Below are positions 53,943-63,817 of a DNA stretch of 64,000 bases, piece by piece. The stretch lies in assembly GCF_038405225.1 (NCBI RefSeq), contig NZ_CP151657.1, positions 682,001 through 746,000 of the forward strand, read 5' to 3'. Within the stretch, counting starts at the first letter, position 1; each line of letters begins with the position of its first letter. Under the pieces are notes generated by a model that ran no database searches, was not told where the DNA came from, and saw only the letters and a list, made by a program, of their open reading frames with translations. Source of the stretch: Arthrobacter citreus (GTDB lineage: Bacteria > Actinomycetota > Actinomycetes > Actinomycetales > Micrococcaceae). The position numbers were made by a program, and so were the translations under genes.

Positions 53943-55199
53943 TCAGGCCTCCGTGTAGGGAATGAAAGCGGTAACGCGGAATCCTCCGCCGGCTGCCGGA
54001 GCAGCCACCAGTGTTCCATCGTAGAGGGCCACCCGCTCGGCCATGCCGTTAATGCCCTGCCCGGTGCCGGAGGGGGAACCGCTCTGGCCGCCGGGAACGG
54101 AAAGCGGAGGAGGAGGAGGTGCGCCGTCAGCGCCGGCGCCGCGGCCGTCGTCGTGCACTGTGATTTGCAGTCCGCGGGGCGTCCACTGCAGGTCGACGCC
54201 GGCCTGCACCGAGGGGCCCGCATGTTTGAGGACATTGGTGAGGGATTCCTGGATGACCCGGTAGGCGGTCAGCTCGGCGCCAGCGGGAAGCGGGCGGCGC
54301 ATTGATCCCGTCTCGCTCACCGTTACCTCCAATCCTGCCCGTTTGACCGCGTCCACCAGCTCGGTGACATCGGCCAGCGACGGCAGGGGGCGGGTGGACG
54401 CGAGTTCATCACCACGGAGAACCCCGAGCAGGCGGCGCATTTCCCGTAGCGAGCCGCGGCCGGTTTCCGCGATGGTTCCCAGCGTCTTGGCCGCAATTTC
54501 CGGATCCTGGGCGCTCGCATACCGGGCGCCGTCGGCCTGGGTGATGATGACCGAGAGGGAATGGGCCACGATGTCATGCATCTCCCGTGCGATGTGCGTG
54601 CGTTCGTCGGCGGCGGCAAGATCGCGCTCCTGCTGGCGTTCCACCTCGAGCCGGCGGGCGTGGTCCCGGAGCGCGTCCATGGCCAGGCGGCGGGTGCGGG
54701 CCAGGTCGCCGAGGGTCCAACAGAGCAGGACCACCGCGTCGAGGGCAACCACAAGGGCAAGGTAGCGCCCGATCAAACTGAGGTCGTCACGGATCCAGCC
54801 GGCGGTCCGCAGCGGGACGAAGTAGTACTGGAAGATGAACAGCATGCCGCCGACCAGAGCCAGGGCGAGTCCGCTCAGGCTTGCCCAGCGGGGAGCATAA
54901 ACGGCGAGTGAATAAACCGTGACAAGGACAAAAATGTCAGCTGGCAGCCCGGTTTCCGGGACCAGGACCAGCTGCAGCAGGCAGGCTGCTGCCTGGATTG
55001 CTGCCGCGGCGACCGGGCGGGTTCTCTTCCAGGCCAGCGGCAGGCAGATGGCAGCGGAGAGGACAAATTCAACCTGCTGCCCCTCGAATGTCAGGAGGAA
55101 CGGGACGGCAAAAATCAGGGTGGCGGTCAGCGCCTGGAAGAGGTCGACCTTGAAGGGGTTCGCCTGCATCCAGGCCTGGATTCGACGGTGCACGAGCAT
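53943..55199 (-). CDS. Sensor histidine kinase, HisKA_3 type (NarX/LiaS/DesK-like)
   Basis: A 418-residue kinase with four or five N-terminal membrane helices, then the dimerisation helix with the phospho-accepting His in REMHDIVAHSLSV (H208), and a HATPase_c domain (VIQESLTNVLKHA, GQGINGMAERV). A Pro-rich insert (GAPPPPPLSVPGG) sits in the ATP-lid region. It has no extracytoplasmic sensor loop, so it senses in the membrane. ATG at 55199; a TTG at 55208 is less likely. Confidence 0.92.
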   Translation of the reverse strand: MLVHRRIQAWMQANPFKVDLFQALTATLIFAVPFLLTFEGQQVEFVLSAAICLPLAWKRTRPVAAAAIQAAACLLQLVLVPETGLPADIFVLVTVYSLAVYAPRWASLSGLALALVGGMLFIFQYYFVPLRTAGWIRDDLSLIGRYLALVVALDAVVLLCWTLGDLARTRRLAMDALRDHARRLEVERQQERDLAAADERTHIAREMHDIVAHSLSVIITQADGARYASAQDPEIAAKTLGTIAETGRGSLREMRRLLGVLRGDELASTRPLPSLADVTELVDAVKRAGLEVTVSETGSMRRPLPAGAELTAYRVIQESLTNVLKHAGPSVQAGVDLQWTPRGLQITVHDDGRGAGADGAPPPPPLSVPGGQSGSPSGTGQGINGMAERVALYDGTLVAAPAAGGGFRVTAFIPYTEA

Positions 55200-55320
55200 G
55201 GACAACAACTCTAGGGCCAGCAGGCGTGCACCCGCCTCATGCCACGGTCTGATTCCGGGCCGGTGCCAGGGGGTCGGCTAGGATGAGCACTGACTATCAG
55301 CGCAGGTAAGGACGGTATTG

Positions 55321-56058
55321 GTGCATCACCGCAAAGTTGTGTTGGGGGCCCAGCTTGCGGGATTGGCAGCTGCCGCTGCCGCCCTGCTGTTCAGTATCGC
55401 CGGTGAAACAGGCCCCGGCGCGGCCTTTCTGTCCGCGGCCCTGGTCCTGTTTGCCGGGAGCACCTTGGTCCTGGTTCGAAACCGCAGCGTCCCGGCGGCC
55501 GCTCCGGCCGCTCCGGCGGCATCACCCGCTCCGGCCGTGGGACGGCTGGCGGGACTGGACACCGGCTCCGCCGAAGATCCCAGGAGCTACCTCGGTGAAC
55601 TGATCCTTGAGCCCAGGGGCAGTGCGGCGGAACGTCACGGTACCGTCCTGATCATTTCCGGTCCGGAACTTGCACGGCGGCTTCAAGCCCACGGCCCGGT
55701 GGAACACCTGCTGCCCGGAGCGTCATCGGCACAGCTTCTCCGCGGCACTCCCCGCATGCTGGTCATCGACCGCCGCGGCCTCGGCTCGGGAGTGTGGGCC
55801 CACACCGAAACGGGCGCCGGCAGTGTCCTGTTCCGTGAGCTGTCCGACGTCATTCGGAAGTGCCAGCGGCTGCATATCGCCACGGTTTTCCTGGATTCCG
55901 GTGAACCGGACCGCTTCTACACCTCAACGCTCCGAAAGCTGTGCCGCAACACCATGCCGCTGGCGTTTGACGAGCTCCACCCGGAAGGGACGGCCGGTTC
56001 CGACTTGCTGACTGAACTGCAAACCTGGTCACTGACCGAGGCCGCCCATGTCCGGTGA
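55321..56058 (+). CDS. Membrane-anchored protein of the glycopolymer cluster, unknown
   Basis: A 245-residue protein: two N-terminal hydrophobic segments (VVLGAQLAGLAAAAAALLFS and AAFLSAALVLFAGSTLVLV), a Pro/Ala linker (residues 58-75), and a soluble domain ending WSLTEAAHVR. No glycosyltransferase motif is seen. It overlaps the next gene by 11 nt, so it belongs to the cluster, perhaps as scaffold or substrate carrier. Either GTG at 55321 or TTG at 55318 is the start; AAGGA precedes both. Confidence 0.7.
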   Translation: MHHRKVVLGAQLAGLAAAAAALLFSIAGETGPGAAFLSAALVLFAGSTLVLVRNRSVPAAAPAAPAASPAPAVGRLAGLDTGSAEDPRSYLGELILEPRGSAAERHGTVLIISGPELARRLQAHGPVEHLLPGASSAQLLRGTPRMLVIDRRGLGSGVWAHTETGAGSVLFRELSDVIRKCQRLHIATVFLDSGEPDRFYTSTLRKLCRNTMPLAFDELHPEGTAGSDLLTELQTWSLTEAAHVR

Positions 56059-57553
56059 ACGGATCCTCCTGGTCAGTGACAGGATGACCAGCGGTGAAAA
56101 CATGACCGGCGCCAGCACGGGCACACCGCCGGCACTTGCCTGGGCCCTGGAATCCTTCCCCGGAGCCGACGTGCTCCTGAACCGCGACATCCCGGGCGGC
56201 AACCGCTCCGGATTGGTAGCTGCAGCGGGCCGGAAACACGCCGAGCAGGCGTACGACGCCGTCATTTGCCACGGATTCTCCCTCGCCTACGCCATGGCCG
56301 CCAACCCGGCTTTCGCCGGGCGGCTCCTGCCCTATATTGACGACGCTCCGGGCGAGGACAAGCTGCCGTACCCGGGCGTCCGCGCCAAACTGGGCGAAAT
56401 CGCCGTCGTCTCCCGCTACCTGCTTGCCGCCAATGAGGATGAACGCGGCCTGCTGGAAGCCTTCGTGCCGGAAAGCGCCGGAAAGGTTCTGGTGGCCGGA
56501 CAAGCGATGCCGGGCATGGCCCGTCCGGCGGGCGCGGCAGCCGGGAAAGCCCCCGCCCTCCGGGTGCTCCTGGCGGGGCATGACCTGAAGTTCACCGGCG
56601 AACTGGTAACCCATCTGCAGGAGCGCCCGGATTATGTCCTCGCCATGGATCGCTGGACGTCGCTGCACGCCCACGATGCCCCTGCTTCGGAGCGTGCCCT
56701 GGCTGAGGCGGACACCATCATTTGCGAGTGGGCCGGAGGGAACGCTGTCTGGTACTCGCAGAACATCCGTCCGCAGCAGCGCCTGATCATTCGCCTGCAC
56801 GGTTTCGAGGTGCACGGCGACTGGCTGCCGGACATCGACATCACCAAGGTGGACACCGTGGTCCTGGTCTCGGAGTTCTTCCGCGAACAGGTCCTGGCCG
56901 CCACCGGCTGGCCCCGGGAAAAGACCATGGTTATTCCCAACATGGTTGATACGGCAGACTTCCTTCGCCCGAAGGAAAGCGGCGCCGAGTTTCGGCTGGG
57001 ATTGGCCGGAATGGTCCCGTGGTTCAAGCGACCCGACCGCGCCCTGGACATTCTGGCGGCGCTGCTGGACCGGGATGACCGGTATTCGCTGCACATCCGC
57101 AGCCGGCACCCCTGGGAGTACGACTGGTTCTGGAACGGGCGGGTCGGGGAGCAGGACGCCTATCGGCAGTTCTATTCGCGGCTGCGGGAGGATCCGATAC
57201 TGCGCTCCCGCGTGGCGTTTGAAGAGTACGGTCCCGACATGGCTTCTTGGTTCCGCCGCATCGGTTTCTGCCTTTCGCCCAGCCACCGCGAAACGTTCCA
57301 CGTCGCACCCCTGGAGGGCGCTGCGTCCGGTGCCGTCCCCGTATTCCTTGAACGGCCCGGAGCGGCGGAGATTTTTGACTCCCGCTGGGTTTTCGCCAAC
57401 CCTGCGGCCGCCGCGGACTTCATCCACGCCACGGCGACAAATCCCGACGCCGGTGCTGCCGAACGTGCTGCAGCCCTGGACCTGGCCGGCAGGTATGACA
57501 CAGCAGCAGTGCTGCCTCATTGGAATGACCTGCTGAAGGCACGGCGGCCATGA
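56048..57553 (+). CDS. Glycosyltransferase, GT4-like (GT-B fold)
   Basis: A 501-residue enzyme. The C-terminal half has SEFFREQVLAATGWPREKTMVIPN, LGLAGMVPWFKRPDRALDIL and the donor-binding SPSHRETFHVAPLEGAASG (the EX7E-like region). The N-terminal half is an acceptor domain. It probably adds a sugar to a surface polymer. The cluster genes overlap or abut (11 nt, 4 nt, 0 nt), so they are one operon. Confidence 0.87.
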   Translation: MSGERILLVSDRMTSGENMTGASTGTPPALAWALESFPGADVLLNRDIPGGNRSGLVAAAGRKHAEQAYDAVICHGFSLAYAMAANPAFAGRLLPYIDDAPGEDKLPYPGVRAKLGEIAVVSRYLLAANEDERGLLEAFVPESAGKVLVAGQAMPGMARPAGAAAGKAPALRVLLAGHDLKFTGELVTHLQERPDYVLAMDRWTSLHAHDAPASERALAEADTIICEWAGGNAVWYSQNIRPQQRLIIRLHGFEVHGDWLPDIDITKVDTVVLVSEFFREQVLAATGWPREKTMVIPNMVDTADFLRPKESGAEFRLGLAGMVPWFKRPDRALDILAALLDRDDRYSLHIRSRHPWEYDWFWNGRVGEQDAYRQFYSRLREDPILRSRVAFEEYGPDMASWFRRIGFCLSPSHRETFHVAPLEGAASGAVPVFLERPGAAEIFDSRWVFANPAAAADFIHATATNPDAGAAERAAALDLAGRYDTAAVLPHWNDLLKARRP

Positions 57554-60237
57554 CGGCGCGCGGAGTCTTTTCCATCGTCTCGGCGGTCTACAACGCCGAG
57601 ACGTATCTTGATGCCTTCCTTGAATCCCTGACGGAGCAGCGTTATCCCTTCGCACTGCTGGACATCGTCCTGGTTGACGACGGGTCAACTGACGGATCCC
57701 TGGCCAAAATCCAGGACTGGCAGCGCAAACATCCGGACCAGATCCGCGTCCTGACCGGAAGCAACGGCGGCCCCGGCGCGGCCCGAAACCGCGGACTGGA
57801 ACTGGTCCGGAACCCCTGGGTCACTTTCTGCGACCCCGATGATGTCCTGGACCCCGGGTATTTGGAGCGGGTGGCCCGGTTCATCAGCCTGGACCGCCAT
57901 GACCGCGCGGCTGCAGTGACCGGCCGCCTCATCCAGTTCTTCGAAGACACAGGGGAGACGCGCGACACCCATGCACTGGCCTGGAAGTTCCTCTCCGGCG
58001 AGCGCATCGTTGACCTGGACCGGGAGCCCCACTATGTGCACCTGAGCGCGGGCACGGTTTTCCTGCGGACCTCCGTCCTGGAACGCTCCGGTCTGCGGTT
58101 CGATGAACGGATCCGTCCCACCTTCGAGGACGCCCACCTCGTGGTGCGCTACCTCAACGCGTGCACACGTCCCACCATCGGCCTCGTTCCGGAAGCCCGC
58201 TACTACTACCGGCAACGTGCCGCCGGCACTTCCCTGGCGCAGTCCGGGTGGACCTCCGAGCACCGATACACCTCGGTACTTTCCTATGGTTATCTGGCGC
58301 TGCTGAAGGATTTGGCGGAGGAACACGGTCACGCTCCCCGATGGGCCCAGAACACTGTTCTGTACGACATCATGTGGTACTTCCTCGCAGACCGGGCGAT
58401 GCGCCACCCCGTTGCGGCCCTGACCGACGGCCAACGCAGCGACTTCCTGACCCGGCTTCGGCAGATCCTGGCTTTCATCGATGTCGAGGCGATCCTTGAC
58501 TTCGCCATCGTGCCGGTCAGTCTCGAAATCCGCACCGCCATGGCCCTGTATTTCAAGGGCCGGGCATCGGACGCTTGGTACGTCGACCGCCCGTCGCCGG
58601 AAAGCGATGCCAGCAGATACGCCTACTTTTACCGCGGTGATGCGCCCGTCGAGCGGTACCTTGACGCTGCCGGCGACAGGCTTGTCCCGGCCACCTCCAA
58701 ACGGATCGCGCACGAATTCTTCGGCGAGATCTTCGCCTGGCAGCGGGTCGTTCACTTCCCTGCGGCGGAGCGCGCTTTGTGCGAGCTCGACGGCGTACTG
58801 CACGAGGCCAGCCCCCGGCCGGGTCCGCCGCAGGCACGGTACCTGTCGAAACACGTCTCGGACGACCTGCGTCTGGAACCGCCGGCCCTGGAACAGGTTG
58901 TTGTCCGGGCTGCCCGCCTGATTCCCGCCGCCGGCCTGCGCAAACGCGTGCAGGGGCGGCTGCGCCGTCTCTTTCAGCCGGCTCCGGGGTCCGCACCGGA
59001 TCTTAGTCATTTCGGCATCAGCACGGTGACGGCCGCGGGGGAGCAGCAGCAGGTTGCGGATGACCGGCTGAAGCTGCGCGCCGCCGACCCCGGCGTCCGG
59101 AGCAAATACCAGGACGCCTGGGTGGTGATGGACCGCCCCGAACACGGGTTCGACAACGGTGAGCATTTTTACCGGCATATCATGGTCAACCATCCGGAAA
59201 TCAATGCCTGGTTTGTCCTGAACCGGAATTCCTCCGATTGGGACCGGCTGCAGGAGGAAGGCTTCCGCCTGGTGCCCTACGGCAGCGACGAGCTGGTGCT
59301 TCTGGCCCTCAACGCCAAGTACCGGATCTCCTCCGACGCCGCGCTGCCGTCCTACTTTCCCATCGACCGCAAACGTTTCGGCGGCGGCAGCGGGCGCTTT
59401 GTCTTCCTGCAGCACGGGGTCATCTGGAACGACCTTTCCCGATGGCTCAATGACAAGCGGATTGACCGTTTCATTGTCAGCACCCCTGCGGAGTACGCGT
59501 CCCTGACCGCTGACGGGAGCGTGTACACAGTGACCGAGCGCGAGGTGCGGTTAACCGGACTGGCACGCTTTGACGCTTTGCACCGGCGTGCGGCTCTCAA
59601 AAGCAGCCAAGGTTCCGCTCCCACGATCATCACTGTCATGCCCACGTGGCGGATGAACGTTGCTGAGGACATGGACCGGGCTTCAGGGCCGGAAGAACGG
59701 CGTGCCGTCCTTCGCGGCAGCGTCTTCTACCGCCAATGGACCGCTTTCATTTCGGATCCCCGGGTGCTCGCCCTGCTGAACCGCACCGGGTTCCGGCTCG
59801 CGTTCTTCGTCCATCCGTCACTGGCCGCGGCCCTGACGGAGGACGAGCTGCCGGAGCATGTGGAGCTGCATCCGCAAACCGGGGTGAGCCTTCATGACCT
59901 GGTCCTGGAATCAGCCGCCTTCATCACCGATTATTCCTCCACGGCCTTCGACGCCGCCTATGTGGACCGGAACGTCCTTTATTTCCAGTTCGACGCCGCT
60001 ACGTTCCTGCGCGGCGACCATCCGGCACGGCCCGGGTACTTCGATTACCGGCGCAACGGCTTCGGCCCCGTGGCGGACAGCGTCGAGGAACTCATCCGAA
60101 ACCTCGAAACACTGGAACTCAACGGTTTTCGGACTGAGGACTCCTACGCACAGCGCGCAGCATCCACCTTTGCCCACCGGGACGCCGGCAACTGCGCGCG
60201 TATTTTTGAGTCCGTGCTGGAACTGGAGAAAGACTAA
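57550..60237 (+). CDS. Fusion of GT2 glycosyltransferase and CDP-glycerol glycerophosphotransferase (TagF-like)
   Basis: An 895-residue two-domain enzyme. Residues 1-260 form a GT2 glycosyltransferase (FSIVSAVYNAETYLDAFLES; DVVLDDGST-like VDDGSTDGS; DPDDVLDPG metal site). Residues about 515-880 form a CDP-glycerol glycerophosphotransferase domain (HPEINAWFVLNRNSSDW, FLQHGVIWNDLS, ITDYSSTAFD). A middle region (260-515) joins them. So one protein can add sugar and glycerol phosphate, as in teichoic acid or poly-glycerol-phosphate chains. The ATG overlaps the preceding stop (ATGA). Confidence 0.88.
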   Translation: MTARGVFSIVSAVYNAETYLDAFLESLTEQRYPFALLDIVLVDDGSTDGSLAKIQDWQRKHPDQIRVLTGSNGGPGAARNRGLELVRNPWVTFCDPDDVLDPGYLERVARFISLDRHDRAAAVTGRLIQFFEDTGETRDTHALAWKFLSGERIVDLDREPHYVHLSAGTVFLRTSVLERSGLRFDERIRPTFEDAHLVVRYLNACTRPTIGLVPEARYYYRQRAAGTSLAQSGWTSEHRYTSVLSYGYLALLKDLAEEHGHAPRWAQNTVLYDIMWYFLADRAMRHPVAALTDGQRSDFLTRLRQILAFIDVEAILDFAIVPVSLEIRTAMALYFKGRASDAWYVDRPSPESDASRYAYFYRGDAPVERYLDAAGDRLVPATSKRIAHEFFGEIFAWQRVVHFPAAERALCELDGVLHEASPRPGPPQARYLSKHVSDDLRLEPPALEQVVVRAARLIPAAGLRKRVQGRLRRLFQPAPGSAPDLSHFGISTVTAAGEQQQVADDRLKLRAADPGVRSKYQDAWVVMDRPEHGFDNGEHFYRHIMVNHPEINAWFVLNRNSSDWDRLQEEGFRLVPYGSDELVLLALNAKYRISSDAALPSYFPIDRKRFGGGSGRFVFLQHGVIWNDLSRWLNDKRIDRFIVSTPAEYASLTADGSVYTVTEREVRLTGLARFDALHRRAALKSSQGSAPTIITVMPTWRMNVAEDMDRASGPEERRAVLRGSVFYRQWTAFISDPRVLALLNRTGFRLAFFVHPSLAAALTEDELPEHVELHPQTGVSLHDLVLESAAFITDYSSTAFDAAYVDRNVLYFQFDAATFLRGDHPARPGYFDYRRNGFGPVADSVEELIRNLETLELNGFRTEDSYAQRAASTFAHRDAGNCARIFESVLELEKD

Positions 60238-62625
60238 ATGCCTCACAACGACGAACGGTCCGACCCGGCGCAGGCGGACGACGGCGGGAAGGCCGAAATC
60301 GCGTACCTGGCCTCGCGCCTCGGCTGGGCCGAGCAGCAGGCCGCGTCTTACCAGCGCGATTACGAGCAAATGCTCACGGCCCGGAATGACCTGCACCGGG
60401 AACTCCTGCGGACCACGAGCTCCCTCAAAGCGTTCCGGGAAGAAAACGCAGCGCTGAAGCAGCAGCCGGACAACGGGAGAGTCACCCTGCGCAGCGCCGC
60501 GCGCCGCAGCGTCAGTGCCCTCGTGCGGAAGGCCCGCCCCTCGAAGGGCAGTGCCGCACCTGCGGGGCCGTCGGCAGCCGCACCCGAACCTGCAGCCGCC
60601 CCCACAACAGCGGCGCCGCCGGCGGCCGCACCCTATCCCGTCCCGCCGCGGACCCTGTCTCCCGCCTACACGCCGGAAGCCGGCAGAGTGCTGGTAATTG
60701 CTGACACTGAGGAGCAGATGTCGGCGGCGCGGCGGTCCGCAGCCCTGGGCCGCGACGTCGTCGTGCTTTACCGCCCCGGTTATCCATGGGACAGCGGCCT
60801 GCCCTTCGGCTACCCAAGGCGCATCTGCACGGACAACGCGGACGGGTTCGTCAGCGTCTACAGCCCCGATGCGGATATCCGCGCGGATCAGCACCACTTC
60901 CTGGACCGGGCCGCTGATGCGATTGTCCGTGAGGCGCGGCTGCGCCGTCCGGCCGTTTTGCTGGCCGACGGCGGGGAAGCCACCTGCCGCGCGCTTCTGG
61001 TGGCCGGCCGCCGGCTGGGCATCGCCGTCGCGTTCGAACCGCAGCCGGACCTGCCGGCAGCACTGGAACTCGAAGCAGACCTGGACCCGCTGACCCTGGC
61101 ACCGCTGGAAGGCAGCGGGGCAGTCCTGCTCCGGAGCCTGGACGAACTCCACGCCGGCGTCGTCTGTGACGAGTTCACCGGACGCCTGCTGGAAAACACG
61201 CTGCGGACCACTGCCGTGACAGCCCAGGGCTGGCGGCAGCAGCTGGAGACTGAACAGTGGGACGCACTGATCATCGAGTCCGCCTGGCTCGGCAACGCCG
61301 GCGCCTGGGAAATCTCGGACTACTATACGGATCAAAAGGGATACGAGAACCTGGCGGCACTGGTCGAGGCCTGTCGTTCCCGCCGCATTCCCACGGTGTT
61401 CTGGAACAAGGAAGATCCCATTCATTACCGGCGGTTCCGCCGCGTCGCAGCGCTGTTTGACCACGTCGTGACCACTGACAGCGGATCCCTGCCGCACTAT
61501 CAGGAAAATCCGCGGGCCCGGGGGCTCACTCATTCCTCGCTGACGTTTTTCGCGGATCCTGTCCTGCACAACCCGGTGCCCGGAAAAACTGATCGGGAAA
61601 CCGCTGTTGCCTACGCCGGAACGTACTACGGAAGCCGGTTCCCGGAGCGGTCCGAGCAGATGCTCCGGCTCTTCGCTGCCAGCTGGCCGCACGGTCCGGT
61701 GATCTTCGACAGGCACAGCAATGATCCGCAGGCGCGCAAGGCCTATCCGGACCAGCTGCACGCCTGGATCCGCGGCGGACTGACCTATGCCCAAACCCTT
61801 GACGCCTACAAAGCCTTTCCGGTGCACCTGAACTTCAATTCCGCTCCCTGGTCCGACACCATGTTTTCCCGCCGGGTCGTGGAGATCGCGGCCAGCGGAA
61901 CCGTGGTGTACAGCGCCGACGGGCGGGGCATCGGCAGCACCCTGGGTGAGGCCTTCCCCGTCTCGGCGGATGAAAGCGTCTACCGCGGCTTCCTCAAGCA
62001 TTGGATGACCGATGAAGCGGCCCGCAAAACTGCAGCCTGGAACCAGATGCGCACCGTGTACCGTGCCCACCTTTCCGGTCATGCCCTCGCCGTGCTCTTC
62101 CGCACCATCGGCATTCCGGCGGCGGCGCCGCAGCCGGCCCGCGCGGCCTTGCGGGTGGACATGCTGAGCGCCGCGGAAGCTGCTGAACTTGCAGGCCAGT
62201 CGGTCCGCCCGGCTCTGGTCCTGGGGTCCGTGGCAGATGCGGACGCGCCTGCGATCCTGGCCCAAGCCGGCATACCGTTCCGGGAGGAACCGTACGTCGT
62301 TGAAAACCCGGATGCTCTCAAGGAACTGCTGCAGTCCCTGGACATTGAGTGGTTCGGAAGGTGGCGGCCGGGGCAGCCGCGGACTTTGCTGGAGGACCTG
62401 CTGCTCGGAGCAGCCTTCGGACAGTGGAGTTCACTGCGTATCATCCGCGATGAAGGGACCGAATGGTCTCCCCTTGCTGGGGTGGGCCCCGTGCCCGTTG
62501 AGGGACCTTCAGTGTTCTGGGCTCTGCACCATGTGGCGGAACTGGCCGGGCCGGAGGGAACCGGGAAGGAAAATGACGAATCCCAGCACCTGACGCTCAT
62601 TTACCCCGCGCTCCAAGACCGATGA
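60238..62625 (+). CDS. Coiled-coil glycosyltransferase, CgeB-like
   Basis: A 795-residue protein. Residues 15-80 form a hydrophilic helix with heptads (ARNDLHRELLRTTSSLKAFRE), 95-150 a Pro/Ala linker (PAAAPTTAAPPAAAP), and about 150-640 two Rossmann-like domains. The C-terminal half has YPDQLHAWIRGGLTYAQTLD and NSAPWSDTMFSRRVVEIAAS, typical of the CgeB/Glyco_trans_1_2 family. A 150-residue extra domain ends the chain. It follows the fusion enzyme with no gap (TAA ATG). The sugar it moves is unknown. Confidence 0.85.
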   Translation: MPHNDERSDPAQADDGGKAEIAYLASRLGWAEQQAASYQRDYEQMLTARNDLHRELLRTTSSLKAFREENAALKQQPDNGRVTLRSAARRSVSALVRKARPSKGSAAPAGPSAAAPEPAAAPTTAAPPAAAPYPVPPRTLSPAYTPEAGRVLVIADTEEQMSAARRSAALGRDVVVLYRPGYPWDSGLPFGYPRRICTDNADGFVSVYSPDADIRADQHHFLDRAADAIVREARLRRPAVLLADGGEATCRALLVAGRRLGIAVAFEPQPDLPAALELEADLDPLTLAPLEGSGAVLLRSLDELHAGVVCDEFTGRLLENTLRTTAVTAQGWRQQLETEQWDALIIESAWLGNAGAWEISDYYTDQKGYENLAALVEACRSRRIPTVFWNKEDPIHYRRFRRVAALFDHVVTTDSGSLPHYQENPRARGLTHSSLTFFADPVLHNPVPGKTDRETAVAYAGTYYGSRFPERSEQMLRLFAASWPHGPVIFDRHSNDPQARKAYPDQLHAWIRGGLTYAQTLDAYKAFPVHLNFNSAPWSDTMFSRRVVEIAASGTVVYSADGRGIGSTLGEAFPVSADESVYRGFLKHWMTDEAARKTAAWNQMRTVYRAHLSGHALAVLFRTIGIPAAAPQPARAALRVDMLSAAEAAELAGQSVRPALVLGSVADADAPAILAQAGIPFREEPYVVENPDALKELLQSLDIEWFGRWRPGQPRTLLEDLLLGAAFGQWSSLRIIRDEGTEWSPLAGVGPVPVEGPSVFWALHHVAELAGPEGTGKENDESQHLTLIYPALQDR

Positions 62626-62682
62626 TGTCCAGCAACTAGTCCAACATGTGGGACGGGTTGCCCGGGATGTGGACGCTTTTCC

Positions 62683-62688
62683 TAGACT
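62683..62688 (+). promoter_or_regulatory. Candidate -10 box of leuB (leaderless type)
   Basis: TAGACT, 6 nt, ATG at 62695; TTGCCC at 62658 would be a -35 at 19 bp. No ribosome site. Confidence 0.5.
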
Positions 62689-62694
62689 GTCGAT

Positions 62695-63756
62695 ATGAGC
62701 GAACAGCCCACCCCCATTTCCCTGGCCGTCATTCCCGGCGACGGCATCGGCCCCGAAGTCACGGCAGAGGCCGTCAAGGTGCTGCTTGCCGTCACCCGGG
62801 ACAGCCCGGTCCGGTTTGACCTCACCGAGTACCCGCTGGGCGCCGAGCACTGGCTGGCCACGGGCGAAACCCTGCCGGACGAGACGCTGGAGGCGCTCAA
62901 AGGCCATGACGCCATCCTTTTCGGCGCCGTGGGTGCCGCTCCGGAGGACACCAGCATTCCGTCAGGCCTAATCGAGCGGGAAATGCTGCTGAAGCTGCGC
63001 TTCAGCCTCGACCACTTCGTGAATCTCCGCCCGTCCCGGCTGTACCCCGGCATCGGCAGTCCGCTTGCCAACCCGGGAACCGTTGATTTCCTCGTCGTCC
63101 GGGAAGGCACCGAGGGCCCGTACACCGGAAACGGCGGCGTGCTCCGCGAGGGCACACCGCAGGAAGTGGCCACCGAGGTGTCCCTTAACACCGCACACGG
63201 CGTGGAGCGCGTGGTGCGCGATGCCTTCCGCCGCGCCAATGACCGGCCGCGCAAGAAGCTCACCCTGGTTCACAAGCACAATGTGCTGGTCTACGCCGGC
63301 CGGCTGTGGAAGCGCACGGTGGAACGCGTCGCCGTCGAATTCCCCGAAGTCACCCACGACTACCTGCACGTGGACGCCGCCATGATTTTCATGGTGACCG
63401 ACCCCGCCCGGTTTGACGTGATTGTCACAGACAACCTGTTCGGCGACATCATCACCGACCTCGCCGCCGCGGTCACCGGCGGGATCGGCCTCGCCGCCTC
63501 CGGCAACCTCAATATGGACGGCACCTACCCCTCCATGTTTGAACCGGTGCACGGCTCGGCCCCCGACATCGCGGGCCAGCAGAAGGCGGACCCCACCGCA
63601 GCCATCCTCTCCGCGGCTCTGATGCTCCGCCACCTGGGCCTCGAGAAAGAGGCGGCACGGGTGGAGGAAGCGGTGGAAGCCGACGTCGCCACACGGTCGG
63701 GAAGCCCGCGGACGACGGCGGAGATAGGCAATGCGATAACCACGGCCGTGTCATAA
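62695..63756 (+). CDS. leuB: 3-isopropylmalate dehydrogenase
   Basis: A 353-residue enzyme of leucine synthesis that oxidatively decarboxylates 3-isopropylmalate with [50 protein letters not shown] and [13 protein letters not shown] (metal-binding Asp residues) are all present. ATG at 62695. It precedes ilvE by 61 nt. Confidence 0.97.
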   Translation: MSEQPTPISLAVIPGDGIGPEVTAEAVKVLLAVTRDSPVRFDLTEYPLGAEHWLATGETLPDETLEALKGHDAILFGAVGAAPEDTSIPSGLIEREMLLKLRFSLDHFVNLRPSRLYPGIGSPLANPGTVDFLVVREGTEGPYTGNGGVLREGTPQEVATEVSLNTAHGVERVVRDAFRRANDRPRKKLTLVHKHNVLVYAGRLWKRTVERVAVEFPEVTHDYLHVDAAMIFMVTDPARFDVIVTDNLFGDIITDLAAAVTGGIGLAASGNLNMDGTYPSMFEPVHGSAPDIAGQQKADPTAAILSAALMLRHLGLEKEAARVEEAVEADVATRSGSPRTTAEIGNAITTAVS

Positions 63757-63817
63757 GCTCGGGAAGTACCAATAACCATTTCGTCGGGCGGCCGCGCCGT
63801 CCACCGTGGAGGAAACA

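Noticed and set aside
55850-59415. Long minus-strand frames of 612 and 576 residues opposite the GT4 and fusion genes
   Set aside because: Antisense artefacts of third-position GC bias, no domain.
59911-62265. Long minus-strand frame of 784 residues opposite the CgeB-like gene
   Set aside because: Composition is the antisense of a GC-rich gene; the plus-strand genes have clear family motifs, tight spacing and ribosome sites.
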